Origin: Entoloma clypeatum
Taxonomy: Eukaryota; Basidiomycota; Agaricomycetes; Agaricales; Entolomataceae
DNA: 64,000 nt
Direction: 5' to 3'
NCBI GenBank assembly: GCA_963565915.1
Contig: OY751488.1
Coordinates: forward strand, 1,550,001 to 1,614,000
Both the position numbers and the translations under genes were made by a program. This document shows positions 30,148-42,426 of this stretch, one piece after another. The notes beneath the pieces are model-generated. The model saw only the letters and a list, made by a program, of their open reading frames with translations, was not told the origin of the DNA and did not search any database. Within the stretch, counting starts at the first letter, position 1. Every line of letters begins with the position of its first letter.

Positions 30148-33100
30148 TCAGGCATTGGTTCCTCCATCTCCCCCCTCCACCTCTACCGCTGGTGCTGGTG
30201 CTGCTAGTGCATCTGTTTCCAGAGCCACGGCTCCCGCTTCTTCTGCCTCACTCGCCGTCTCCATCTCTAGCTGTGCTTGACTGAGAACGACAACAGAGAT
30301 GAGAATCAATCTTTCTGATGCACACAAAAACACGAACCTGTACGCATCCACACACTCTTGTCTCTGCCCCGGGTTTTTCCATTTCTGGCGATGAGACCCT
30401 GCCATCATCTCCTCATCCAATGCTATATGAACGATATAGGGCGGATCAACAAAAACCAGAACAGAAACCTATAATCCCCAGATTCACTCGCCTTTGTTTT
30501 CCCCCAGCTGTCTCATTTTGTCAAGGGACAGGAACTGCCTGCACGGTATAATTATGAAAATCGCACATTATTGCAGCAGGGGGTCATTTGGACGTACCAT
30601 GAGTGGCCCTTGTCGAAGAACTGCACGAGATGAAGCAGTACACCCTTACGTTGCGAACGAGCTTTTTGACATCCATCATAGACACTCCTGGGCACTCTGG
30701 GATCATCGTCTTCATAAACCACGCAGGGCCACCACGGGTACGAACCTGCCACAGAAATAGGATAACTATAAGTTGAGAATACACATAGCATCCAAAAACA
30801 TAACTGACCCGTTTTGCCCCAAACTAGAACGATACACTTATGAATACCCCGATGAAGGAACCACAGACAAAACACGCACCAAGTGTCCCCCCTTCCAGCA
30901 TACACCCCTCAGGTACACGGACAATCCCAGGCTCGAGAGTCGGATCGTCCACAGGCAATGGCCCCGTACGTCTTAACCTCGCGCCATCAACAACCCTGAT
31001 ATCAGGCACAGGACTCTTAGGTTTCCTTCCCCGCCTTTTAACCACCCGGACCTCGGCGGTCTCAACATCGCTCAACTCGCTCAACTCGGACTCTTCCTCA
31101 TTCCTCTTCGACATCGATGACTTCGTCGATCCAGCCCCGGACTTCTTTGGACCAGCAGCACCAGCACCAGAAATAGACTCAGCAGACGCTGGCGGAACAT
31201 ACACCGCCGAATCCAACGCAGGTGTACCGGGAACACCAGGACCCGAAAGCAATCGGTGCGGTGAGCTCGACACCTGTGGCGCTTGGTTTGCTGAACCTCC
31301 AAATGACGCCGGTGCCGGCGTCTGTTGCCCTTGTCCTTGCACTTCCGACACCCCCGCACCGCCTATAGGTGACCCTGAAACAGCCAGGGCAGCAGCAGCC
31401 AAGCGCATCTTCTCCTCCCTCTTTCTCTGAGTCTTCAGCCGGCGGGTAACGGGGGTATCGAGCTCCTCGATGACAATCTTGCCATTGACAGACACATATC
31501 TGGAATCAGGCGGAAGTGGCGGAAGCTCCGCCGAACCAGCTTGAGGCTCAATGGTAGGAGGACCAGGTTGCTCGGATTCCAGTCTGAAGGAAACAGGCTC
31601 TTCTGTTCGAGAACCCGAAGCGGGAGGCCCGGAATCCTGCCCATCGATCATGAAGGCATCGGCGGCCTCTGGAGTATGATTCTCAGACGCAGCTGTGCTG
31701 ACTACTGAAAGCCTCGACGGTCCAGGATCTGTGCAGAAGTGACTCATCAACATCATATCACAATGACAAAAAGGAAAAGACAATTCACCAGTCCTCATCT
31801 TCTTCCTCGGTCGACCAACACTCGCGCTTAGAGGGTGCACAGGCGTCTTCACGCTTCTTCTCTTCTGATCTGGAGGCAATATCCACCCTTCATGGAACAT
31901 CTTGAACGACTGCTGGCTATCCACCTCGTTTACGAGCGGCAGAACGTCCTGCACTCCCGGCGCTGTTGACTGTCGTTTTTTATACGGAGGTCGTCTTGGG
32001 GCTGCGGCAACAGCTTGAGCTGGCTCAGGTGTCTCCTCTGATACTTCAAATGGAAGCTGAGGCTCTGTTGGTATCGCCTCCTCCTGCTGATGCTCTTCCT
32101 CTGGTCCGCCTTCTGATGATACGGGGTGCTCCTCAAGAGTAGCGGCAGCAGCAGCAGCAGCAGCAGCACCTCTCGTCCTCGTCCTCACACCTCTCACACC
32201 TGCCCCTTCTTGCATGATCTCCTCGACAACCTTGTTCCGTCTCGCCTTTGCTTCCAGCTTTTCCTGCCTCTTCTTCTCGTACTCCGTTTTTCTGTCGCGC
32301 TTCGGTTTCGGCGGAGGGGGTGTGGGCGGTGGCGGTGGTGGCTTCTCTTTCGCGAGCTCATATTTGAACAAATACGCGAGTGGAGAGTCGTCCACGATGA
32401 TCTCGTCGATATCGGCTTCAATGGATTCTTTATGCATTAGGAGATCGAGCAGGTCGAGCGGGGGTTCTAGGTCCCCGATTGGCGGATGGCGGGTTGCGGA
32501 AGCAGTGTTTGGCAGTGTGGCGTTGCTCTCCATTTCAACGAGATGAGCCCCTGTTTGGATGATGTTGATTTCCTTTTCAACAGGATGAGTGTCTGTTTCA
32601 AGAGGGGATGTGTCCATCTTGATAACGTTGTTGGGATCTGGTATGACACGTTTGCGAGGTTGATCTTCGGCGGACTCGTTAGAAGCCGCTTCAATAGGGC
32701 GGGCGCCAGTGTCGCTAAGCAAGGATTGACGAAGCGTCTCGAAGATAGGCCCAGCGGCCTTTTGTATCCTTAACGCCGCCTTATGAAAGAGGGTCTGCGG
32801 GTTATTGTACAACATGGCATTATTGATAAGCAGATCGACGTCGTCCTAAGATGAAAAACGTGTCAGGGCTAGAGAGCGATGTAATCTTGAAGGACGACGC
32901 GCCTTGAAAGGTTGAACATCCCAATACTCGTATCTGTCCAGCTTAGCTTCAATCATCGACCAACACATGGGTTTCTTGATGATGTCCAAATAATCGGGCA
33001 CCTCAGCTTTGTTGACGGGATCTTTGAAGCAATCTTTCCGGTCGTGGCTGGTCAAGAATTATTAAGATGGATTGAATAGCACAGACGGAGACTCACTACG

Positions 33101-35035
33101 TGAGACGCTGAAGAGCGTTTCTCAACTCTTTCTGATGAACAAGGACAGAGAAGTTAAGAACCCTCGCTATCTCCTTTGCTTGTTTCAGCTTTTGCTTTTC
33201 TCGCTCCACAACTTGTCCCGTCAAGAGTTGTAGTTGAGTCATATCCGCCATGAGGCGCTTCAATTGCTTCAACGTATATCAGGTTTGAAATCGCAACGGA
33301 CGAAGATTATAACGAACCTGAAGCTTCATCTCCCTCTCTTCCAAACTCTGACTCTGTCCGACGCCTCTCGCGGTCCAGGGCTCAAGATGCAGCCGCTTCA
33401 ACAAGGGCGCGCCTCTTCTTGCCTCCCTCTTCAAACTCCAATACCGACACAACAATAACATAAAGTCCAACTTCTTCCGTTTCGGCTCTTTACAGTACTG
33501 TGTGAGCCTCGTCACCAGTATAGCGGGGACCAAGGGCGGGCCCGGCTTGTACGTCTTGGCGTAGGCACGAGCAGTCTTGTTTGTGATAGAGAGTTTGGAT
33601 GTGTGGGCCGGATCAAGTTCAGGATTCGAGTCGGAGTTCACGGCGTCGGAGGCCAGTGCAGCAGCCCGCGTGTCTTGTTGTTCTTTCTGGCAGAGAAGGA
33701 GAGTAAGCGGAAGGATGATAGGGACGAGAGGACGGAGCATATACAGGAAGGTGCTTGTCGCAGTAGCAAGTAAGAGTGAGGGGCTCTGCACCATGCGCGG
33801 CTTTCATGGGGAGGAGTAGGCGATCTCTGCGAGCACAAGTTGCGTGGAAAGCGGTGAAACATGATGGTTTGGCACATTGGATGCAGGCGCCTTCTTTGAT
33901 TTTGCAAATGCTGCAATTCTGCGAGATGGAAGAGTGGAATGTCAGTTAAGTGGGACAGGTGGTTGTATTTGGAGTACGCACAAGTTTCCAACGTGGCTTT
34001 GAGATCTTGTCGACGCCAGTGATTGGCTCCATAAAGACTTCGTTCGCAACGCGAGTTTCTGGAATCCAGATTGCGCAGAGAAGGTGGACCCATTCGCCGT
34101 TGGCGGTCTGTTTGAATGCGCCGCCTTCGTTCGGGCAGAGAATGCAAGACTTGAGAGAGGTAAGTTGGAGATGATGAAAGACATGTTTCAGTTTCATACC
34201 ACGGGGGACTCTGGAGATACTGTGCACTTTCTACAGAGCCACTGGCCCTCAGGAATATATGGTACACCGTAACAATCTATGATTGGATTAGTTAGTGGTG
34301 TATGAGGTAGAATAACGAGTGGCACGTGCCTTGATGGACAGCAAGATTGCAGCCGTCACAGAAGACGATGGCGTTACTGTTCTCGCCCTCTGAGTCATCA
34401 CATATAGCACACGTCGAATCCTCTGATGGCATTGCAAATTCTGGTTTAGGAATATTCTTCGTCTTTTTCGAATAATTATCAGGGCATGGTTCAGAAGATG
34501 AACGGTTCGTATGTGTAACACACCAAATCGAACCAGTCCTTCTCCAACCGATCCATGGCAATCTCAAATGTCTCGTAGCTGATTTGGTCCAACTGTTCCT
34601 TTCTTCGCTCTGTGTTGACTGCATCAAGCCATGCCTTATCTACCAAATAGAGTGAGATATTTGAGTACAGAATAGGGCGAGACACACCTTGCTCGTCCAT
34701 ATCGTATTCAACTTGCCCTGCGAGGTCAATTTCCAGTGGCTCTATGCAAGGCTTATCAGCATGACAGCCGGTTTAAAGGGCGGTGGACGCGTCAACACAC
34801 CTATGTACCTGATATATGACTCTGGTCGTTGAAAGTCCGTAGTATCGTTGACTAAAACCAAGGAATTGTCAAAAAAGGGCGCGTTCATCAGAAATCCCAT
34901 TAACCAACATCCATATGTCCTGGCGGTGTGGTCGTGAACGCCAGTTGGTTTTGTGACCACTGGATCGTCCACTATTTGGAATGAGACTTTCGGCAGAGAA
35001 CAGAGTACTGGTGCAGCAGAGGTGTCGCGCGCCAT
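30148..35035 (-). CDS. nto1: NTO1/BRPF-type histone-reader scaffold (PHD, extended PHD, bromodomain, PWWP)
   Basis: A many-exon gene from ATG 35035 (MARDTSAAP) to TGA at 30148. In order: EPL-like N-terminus ([29 protein letters not shown]); PHD finger ([20 protein letters not shown]); zinc knuckle and extended PHD ([18 protein letters not shown], then [14 protein letters not shown]); bromodomain ([11 protein letters not shown], split by an intron from [15 protein letters not shown]); a long disordered linker with polyalanine near 32140-32170 and AT-hook-like KRRGRKPK; and a C-terminal PWWP domain over several exons ([26 protein letters not shown], then [16 protein letters not shown]). The protein should scaffold a MYST acetyltransferase complex (NuA3 type) on histone H3 in the nucleus. 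One intron (30423-30491) uses a GC donor. Short exons in the EPL part are less certain. Divergent from the GMC gene across about 0.9 kb. Confidence 0.88.
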
Positions 35036-35928
35036 AGTTTCGCACAACAAAAGTGGTTCGTTCTTCAAAGACGTAGATTGCTCATTCGCGTCGCAGACGA
35101 AGAAAGCGGAACGTAGTGGCGGCCAGGGTGGTGGCGGCAAAACAGGAATTTTCGCTGACTAAGCATGACACTTCATCGTCGTCTTTCACAACGACCACCA
35201 CAACACCGTCAACGCTCCCGATGACGTCCTCTGAGCTCAAACCCTAGTAATGATCCCAAGGACGGCTTAAGCGGCGGATATCTTTCCAACGCGGTGCAAT
35301 CCCAGACTTCCGAGCACTTCGGGTCACCCAGCTGCCGGGATCCACTGCCGACGCCACCTCACTTCCAAGTTCCATGCCTGACACACGATGTAACGGCTGG
35401 CTATCACTCGGCTCTGAAAAGCCCTATTTCCAGTGCATCCACTTTCCTCTTTCGCAATAACCATCACTGAAATAATTTAGCATTTAGTCACCTGAAACGA
35501 TCTTCGCCTGTGTCCTTTGTTGCGAACTAAATCATGAAACGAATACCCACGCACTGCAGGTATTGCTACCCTGATGTCCGATCTACCAAAAGTGCACATC
35601 TATACATTCGAGCAATGGCTACGCGACTCAATTAGCTTTTTATTCTCCAGTCTTGTTTCTCGAGGTAATCTAGGCGAAATTTCGGAGCTTTTATGTGGTG
35701 CAAATCCGATGGTCGCACAGCGAGGACCGCCCGCTCTTCAATGTACCAGATCGACGGCGGATGACCCACTTTCGCTTTTTCTAGGCCAAGCGCTTACAAT
35801 CATCGGTGCAATACTGGGTTCTCGACACTACCAAAGTCCGTGAATAGGTTAAGCCAACCTTAAATACCATCGGGATTGGCTGCAGGGATGCATACCAGCT
35901 TTCTGATTTGCTTTTCACTTGGATCAAA
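35036..35928. other. Divergent intergenic region
   Basis: Holds the promoters of the chromatin-reader gene (leftward) and GMC oxidoreductase gene (rightward). Short open frames here do not resemble genes. A TTAAATACC element at 35861-35869 could serve the GMC gene as a weak TATA box. Confidence 0.4.
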
Positions 35929-38501
35929 ATGCGACGTGCAGGAGTCCTGTTGGCATTGGCGTCTATTGCTGTGGCTTACGACACCAAATTTGCAAAGGCA
36001 GACAACGGGCGTCCCTACGGTAAGCAAACGGTTCTTAACACAACCTGCCTTACATTTATCAACTCATAAACTCCAGGGATCATCACCGATCTAACAACCT
36101 TCTCACAACAGAACTACGATTATCTCATCGTAGGAGGTGGTTCAGCAGGGCTCGTCCTTGCCAATCGTCTTTCTGCAAACCCAACGTATACAGTCGGAGT
36201 TATAGAGGTCAGCATCCCTTCCAGGAACTCTAATAGATCTTCAACCTGACTCTGCTCAGGCCGGCGCATGGTACCCTAATGAAGACCTCATTAACGTTCC
36301 CGGAACATTCGGCAGAGCCCGCAACAACGCTAGCTTCGACTGGCTCATCAAAACTACCCCCCAACCCGGTGTCTTCAACCGACAACTCGAACAACCTCGG
36401 TAGCTTATTCCCCCGCCCCCAACTCCATATTTACTCATTACAATCCCCTCTTCAGTGGCAAGCTGCTCGGAGGAAGCTCTGGTCTCACCTACCATAACTA
36501 CGCCCGCGGCTCCATCGCCGAATATGACGCATGGGAAGAGCTCGGCAACGCCGGCTGGAATTGGAAGGGCCTCTGGCCCTACTTCACCAAGACCGACGAT
36601 GTCACCCCTGGACCCGTCGGTTTCCTCCCTGGCGTCACGCAACCACCCGGCCTGGCCAACGCCCGCGGCGGTGCGGTTGGCGGCCCCATCAAGGTCGGAT
36701 ACAGCGGAAACAACACCTTCATCACGCCTTACATCGCCGAGTTCCACACTTCGTTCAAGAACAGGGGCGGATACTTGAACCCTGATCCCGAAGGTGGCAA
36801 TTCGACGGGAGTGACGCTCACCGCCCGCAGCGTAGATCCCAAGACCAGTGTTCGCAGCTATGCGACGAATGGTTACCTTGAACCTGTTCTGTAAGTGCAC
36901 AGGGGGGGGTTGTTGGTTCTTTATTGACTCCTGGGAAAATAGCGACCGGCAGAATCTCCTTGTGTTGACCACTGCCCACGCTACGAAGATTCATTTCGAC
37001 CCTGCGACGATTGGTCGAAACGGGTCTCTCCTCAAAGCCACTGGAGTAGAATATGGATACCCCGAGACTCCGCAACGCTTCAATGTCACAGCCAATCGTG
37101 AAGTTCTCCTCTGCGCGGGATCACTCAAGAGCCCTCAAGTAAGTCCTTCATTTTCGGAGATTTACTAACAGTAGCCCATCATGCACACGTAGCTCCTGGA
37201 GCTCAGCGGAATCGGCAACCAAACTCTCCTCAACAGCCTCAACATTACCACGATTCTTAACCTTCCCGAGGTCGGCGAAAATCTGCAAGATCACCTCGAG
37301 TTCAATTCGGACTTCCTCTTGAGGGAAGACGCTCCTTGGGACACATGGGGTACATCCTACTTTTCTGTTCCAACGTCATTGCCACAGTCATTGATACCCT
37401 TCTCTGTAGACATCTACCGCAACATCCCCGGCGCAGACGCACAGGCCTGGGCCGAGTACCGCGCCAACGGAACCGGCGTCTACAACGCCAGCCCCGCCAC
37501 CCTCGTCTTCTACCCATTGCAGACCTTCCCTGAGGCCTTCAACGTCACCGAGCTCGTCCAAGAACTCGATGAGGAGCTTGCCGCCGCGACTCTCACACCC
37601 ATCCGTCAGAAGCACCTCGCCATCCAGCGCCAGCAGCTCCTCGATGGCAAGGTCACCCAAGTCGAAGTATCCCTGGTCCCTAAAGGCGGTGTCGCCGCCA
37701 GCCCCTACACCCCCCTCCCCGGCAGGAGCTACCTGACCGTCGTGTCGTTTATTTTGCGCCCATACAGTGCCGGAAACGTCCACATCAACACCACGAATCC
37801 GTTCGCGGCTCCCTTGGTCGATCCCAAATACAACCAGTTCAGCTTCGGTAAGTCAATCCTTCGCCCCCCCCCCCTCTCTTTCTCTCCGCAGATTTCTCAA
37901 AAATGTCGGATGTTATGGCAAATAGACTGGAAAGTCGGTGCACAATGGACCGCTTTCCTGCGCAAAATCATGACCGAGACGGAGCCCATGTCGAAATACA
38001 TCGAGGCGCCCATCCAGCCTTCCATCAACACCACCACCCTCAAACAATGGGACGAGTAAGTTCATTTCTTTACATACCGCGGGAACGTGGTGGGAGCGGA
38101 GGTCTGACCGCCAAATCGCCACAGTTTCTGCAGAAACTACACTATCAGCGTTTGGCACCCCGTCGGCTCGACCTCGATGGCATCCCGCGAACTCGGCGGC
38201 GTCGTGGACCCCAACATGGTTGTCTACGGCACGCAGAATCTCCGCGTCATCGATGCGGGTTCCATGCCGATCAACGTCGCGACGCACACGGTCGCCACGA
38301 TCTACGCCATGGCCGAAAAGGTGTGTGTTGGTGACTTGTTCTTTGGCCGTCGCTGACTTTGGGGGTGCCCCCTCTGTTTGTGTGTAGATGTCTGATGTCA
38401 TCTTGGCTAATCGTCGACGTCAGGACTCTGTCAACGTTCCTGCTAGGACGCTGCAGGATCTTCAGGCGGAGTTTGGGTATTCGCCTGCCCCGTCAAAGTA
38501 A
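35929..38501 (+). CDS. Secreted GMC oxidoreductase (aryl-alcohol oxidase / glucose dehydrogenase type)
   Basis: Nine exons: 35929-36019, 36077-36207, 36260-36399, 36456-36890, 36943-37138, 37193-37847, 37926-38055, 38125-38320, 38388-38501. The N-terminus [16 protein letters not shown] is a signal peptide, so secretion is likely. FAD is bound by [18 protein letters not shown]; the GMC signature region is [18 protein letters not shown]; the second signature is [20 protein letters not shown]. Catalytic histidines lie in [10 protein letters not shown] and [16 protein letters not shown]. It would oxidise alcohols or sugars with FAD, giving H2O2 or reducing quinones during lignocellulose decay (CAZy AA3_2-like); the substrate cannot be told. 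The intron at 37848-37925 ends at an AG that keeps FDWKVGAQW in frame; an earlier AG would not. No defects seen. Confidence 0.9.
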
Positions 38502-38778
38502 ACTGGTTGGGAGTTCGTGACACGCCTTATTTATGATCATATAAGTAGAGTATCTTACGGACAGCAAGATATCAACGTAACTTACCATCATTTACATCGT
38601 ATAAGATTGTACCTAGTATTGTACCACTCACACTGATCTGCAAAAATGTAACCGTGGACCCAATTACCAACATCCGATTATCCTATACCTTGTATGAATC
38701 ATTGGGCAATGGGAGACACACCAAGGCTTACTTACTCCTTGCGTCGATGAGGAAAAACATTGAAAGCATGTTTTTAAT

Positions 38779-38851
38779 GGCCAACGTGGGGATCGAACCC
38801 AAGACCTTCGCGTTATTAGCACGACGCTCTAACCAACTGAGCTAGTCGGCC
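38779..38851 (-). tRNA. tRNA-Ile (anticodon AAU)
   Basis: A 73-nt cloverleaf on the minus strand: acceptor GGCCGAC pairs with GTTGGCC (one G-U), D-arm CTAGCTCAGTTGGTTAGAG, anticodon loop CTAATAA with AAT, and T-loop GGTTCGATCC. No intron. It sits between GMC oxidoreductase and phosphomannose isomerase. Confidence 0.95.
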
Positions 38852-38907
38852 GACGGCAATTATACGGCCTTCGTGTTACATCATTTCTATCGATGACCTT
38901 TACAACT

Positions 38908-40366
38908 TTAGACGATTTCTACAAATGCACGATACAAGACTACACCCTCACCAGCAGGGACAAATTTCACCTCTGTCCCAGCTCCAATGAGAAAAACATC
39001 GCCCAGCCTTATCCCCAGCCTCTCTGATTGGCTTCCAATTCCCCATTCCACAGCCCCCGCACCATCCGTAACAATTGCGATGCTTGGCCCATCCACCCGT
39101 CGATGCTTTTCTTCTTTTCGAGACGGAAGGTTCACTTTCACGACGGAAAACTCGGGGACGGGAGGATCGTATAAGATGCTTGCGCCTGTCGAGAGCGCCT
39201 CATCAAAAGGTTGTGTGTTGACGGTATGTTTAGAGGGCGGGGAAGCCATGTACGTCAACCCAGAGACAAGGTTTGGGACATCACGGAGTTTGGGTGTGAG
39301 TCCTGCTCGAATGACATTATCCGAATTCGCCATGCACTCCATGCATTCTGTAGAAAGACGACGTGTTCTGCTAGTTGAATCGACGCGACGACGATGGGTG
39401 GACGTACCACCAGAAAGATAAGCATGGGGTTCGCCGGCACCCAGGAAGATTGCATCCCCAGGTTTCAGTTGGATGTAGTTGAGTAAAAACGCGCAAAACA
39501 GGCCAATATCGCCCGGAAATTGGCTATTGAGCTTGAGGACTAGTTCTACCACAGCTTGGTCTTCTTCATCGGTCGCGCCACCTGACGCGTATCGTTCTAT
39601 AAGGGTGTCAAGTTGGTGTTTAAATTGTGATTCCCCGGACGTCATGATTGCGGAAAAGACTTCCTTAAGTGCTGCTTTCTCTCCCAGGCCGGTAGGAGAT
39701 GCAGAATCTGATATAGAGAGAAAATGTTGGGATACATCGACGGGGATGAGTGCAGCTAGCTCCGGGGTGCTTCGTAGAGCAGCAGCAATCTCGGGAAGGG
39801 GACGGAAGCCACACAACCCGCGGAAAGGTGTGATCGCCAGAGCCATTTCGGGTTTGTGATTTGGGTCTAGCAGAATGCTTCAATGAAAAGGAATAGTTCA
39901 ACAATTAATCGACATACCTTTGTAGATGTCAGGCTGTTCTGCATGGAGCCTCTCGGCAGTCGCTTTGTCAGGATGACTCTGGATGCTAAGGGCTTTCTCA
40001 ATCGAGAGAACCTTGAACAGGAAAGGTAGATTCCCCTCAGATACATTGAATTTGTCGATGACGCGTTGGCCAATGAGCTCCGGATGCTCTGCGAGATACT
40101 GCGAAAGGATCTGGCCTGTCGAGAAGACACGCGATGGGGACTTGGGATGGGTGCCCATCCAAAGCTTGACGATGGCAAAGGAATGAGGCATGTCGCTCGA
40201 CAGGACGTCGGTAGAGACCTACCTCCGCATAAGGGGCGGAATCGTCTATGGTGAAGCCTGACGAGGCGGCGGAGAACTGGGCGACCTTTGCGGTGCTCCC
40301 GATCTTGCCCCAGTCATATTGCTGGATCGTCGGTACTATCTTGAAAACAGGCGTTATGGGAGACAT
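38908..40366 (-). CDS. pmi: Mannose-6-phosphate isomerase, type I
   Basis: Four exons from ATG 40366 (MSPITPVFKIVPTIQQYDWG) to TAA at 38908. It interconverts fructose-6-phosphate and mannose-6-phosphate, feeding GDP-mannose for glycoproteins and cell wall; zinc-dependent and cytosolic. Zinc ligands are visible: Gln and His in ALSIQSHPDKA, Glu in DPNHKPEMALA, His in GAGEPHAYLSG. Introns interrupt after PYAE, within the codon before PNHKPEM, and inside YLSGE, all restoring conserved family text (YAELWMGTHP, YLSGECMECMANSDNV). Length near 420 residues is normal. No defects. It is followed by the PLP enzyme gene on the same strand, about 350 bp upstream. Confidence 0.93.
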
Positions 40367-40718
40367 GCCACCCGGGCCCGGGTTCGGGCTTCTCTGTCAA
40401 CGACAAAAGCCTGGGCCCTGTTTGCATCCGAAGCCATAGCATTCCCCAACATTCCCACCAGTACAACCATCTAAAGCCGTCCTACTTGGAGCTTTCAACG
40501 TGCTAGACAATAATTGGGTCAAACTGCAACGCTTTGCAGATCATCAATACCTTCTAATCAGACTCGAGATCGGTGTATTCCAGAGAGATACGGTAGACTC
40601 GCTTGAGCCAGGACGCCGTAATGGATTCTATGATACTATTTAAACGACGATTCTATCGTCGGGCTAATGTAAGTACTTCCATTAGTGTATAAGGTATACT
40701 CAATGCAAATCCGGAGTC

Positions 40719-42426
40719 CTATGAACTAAATTCTTTCACAAGTTCCGGACACACGATCAACAGGGCTTTCCCAAGTTGCTCGAAGTCATCGACCTGCATT
40801 TTGGCAGTGAGAAACGACAAGTGTACGACTTCAGCTTTCGCAATGCGTACCTCAGACCAAACATGGGCACAACACCGCACCCACCAACGGTCATTATGAT
40901 AAAAAGGTGTGCAAGATATCTTGTGTTCCTCCAGTAGCTTCTTATTGAATGCCATGGTAAAAGCCATGCTCGGATCGAGGTTTGCTGGTAGTGGTACTTC
41001 GACGTTCGTCTGAACGTAAAACGTTTTTTCCGATAAAACACCGTGACGGTTAGGCTGGGCGGGCACGCACCATGTTGCAAGTAAGCTCCCCTGTGGGATC
41101 CATCACGGCAGTTCCGAGGACCTCGCTGAGGCGTTTTCCGCCTTCCATCGCGATCCGGTGACAGTACGCATTGATCTTATCTTCGCCACCTAACCAATTC
41201 CTGAACTGCAGTGCTAAGGTAGTTTAATCAGAGGGAGCACATGGGGAGAAGTGCGGAGAGCATACCGTGCACAACACTGAGGTACGGAGGTCGATCAATC
41301 CCCCCATTCCCTATAAAAATGACATCGTCAACGAATTGCAATCTTCAGGTATGGCAGATAACACACGAACACTCAAACTGAGTGATAAAAGTAGCATTCG
41401 TTCTGTGTTCTGGTGGAACATAAAAACCCGAAGTAGGGATTGAACTCTTGATTATCCCCTGATTGCTAATCAAACCATTTGTTAGAGGCGAACAAGGCGC
41501 ACGAAGCATACTAAACGTACCGCCTGGGGACATATAAGAGTCCGCATGGGCGCTTACCGAAGAACCACTTATAGCAGTTCTGATGCACAGATCAGCCAAC
41601 ACGCCTTGTGGGGATGAACTAGACATACCGAGACCCAAAAGTCCGGTTGGACTTCACTCAGGTTGATATTCAACTCTTGGCCGATCGAATGAGCGGCGTC
41701 AACAACTGACCACACGCCGGCTTCTTTACAGATCTTTACGAGTTCTTTCCATGGCATCAAGACGCCTGGTGTGGAATGAATGCTGTCGATAACCACGACG
41801 GTTTTCTTGTGTTCAACTCGTGGGAGCGCGTTGATATATTTTTTGAAGGCGGTGACTATCTGTGCGTGTGTCGTGGGGAATTGCACAACGAATTGTGTCA
41901 TGTTTGGGCTTGGGTCGCTCTCTCCGATGGCCTGAAATGCGTTGTGGGTGCCAAGGTAGGAGGTGTTGACTGCACGTAATTAGGTGAGTGTTTGGGTTGA
42001 TTTGCAATATCAGAAACGGCTTACACGATACGAGTGTATCACCTTCCACCCATTCAAAGTTTTGCAAGACTATATTGATCCCCGTCGACGTGTTCGGGAC
42101 CATGACGACTTCTTCAACGTCCGCCCCGATGAACTGCGCCATTGCGCGCCGAGCATTTAAAAGGAATGGCGCATAGCCGATCATGTGAAAGTGGTCTGGG
42201 TTCGACTCGACCTTGGCGGAGAGTTTGTTGACGGCAGATTGGACGGGGATCGGGAGCGTCCCAAATGCCCCTGCGATGAAATGAGTATTTGATCGAATTG
42301 TATACCGGTGAATCATCTCACCGCAGTTCAGGTTGGTATATTCGAAAGGGAAGTACTCGAGTACATCGCGTCCAAACCCCGGTGCCGGTTGTTTGTAGAG
42401 CTGAGAGGGATCCAAAGCGTAAACCA
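40719..42426 (-). CDS. Class V PLP-dependent aminotransferase-like enzyme
   Basis: Seven exons from ATG 42426 (MVYALDPSQLYKQ) to the stop at 40719. Family features: NSNPDHF-like ESNPDHFHMIGYAPFL, VPNTSTGINIVLQNF, the PLP aspartate in VVVIDSIHSTPG and VDAAHSIGQ, and the Schiff-base lysine in NCYKWFFGKRPCGLLYVPRR (near 41570). The last exons give ALQFRNWLGGEDKI and the small C-terminal domain. This fungal group is usually annotated isopenicillin N epimerase-like and includes hercynylcysteine sulfoxide lyase (Egt2) and cysteine desulfurase-like enzymes; C-S lyase activity is possible but unproven. Intron phases are consistent, so it looks intact. The cluster reading KSSIPTSGFYVPPE resembles a tRNA on the DNA level only by chance. 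Confidence 0.87.

Noticed and set aside
37848..37905. Shorter intron in the GMC oxidoreductase using an earlier AG (37904)
   Set aside because: It shifts the frame away from the conserved FDWKVGAQW; the AG at 37925 keeps it.
41380..41480. tRNA-like text on the minus strand
   Set aside because: It is coding sequence of the class V PLP enzyme and does not fold into a cloverleaf.
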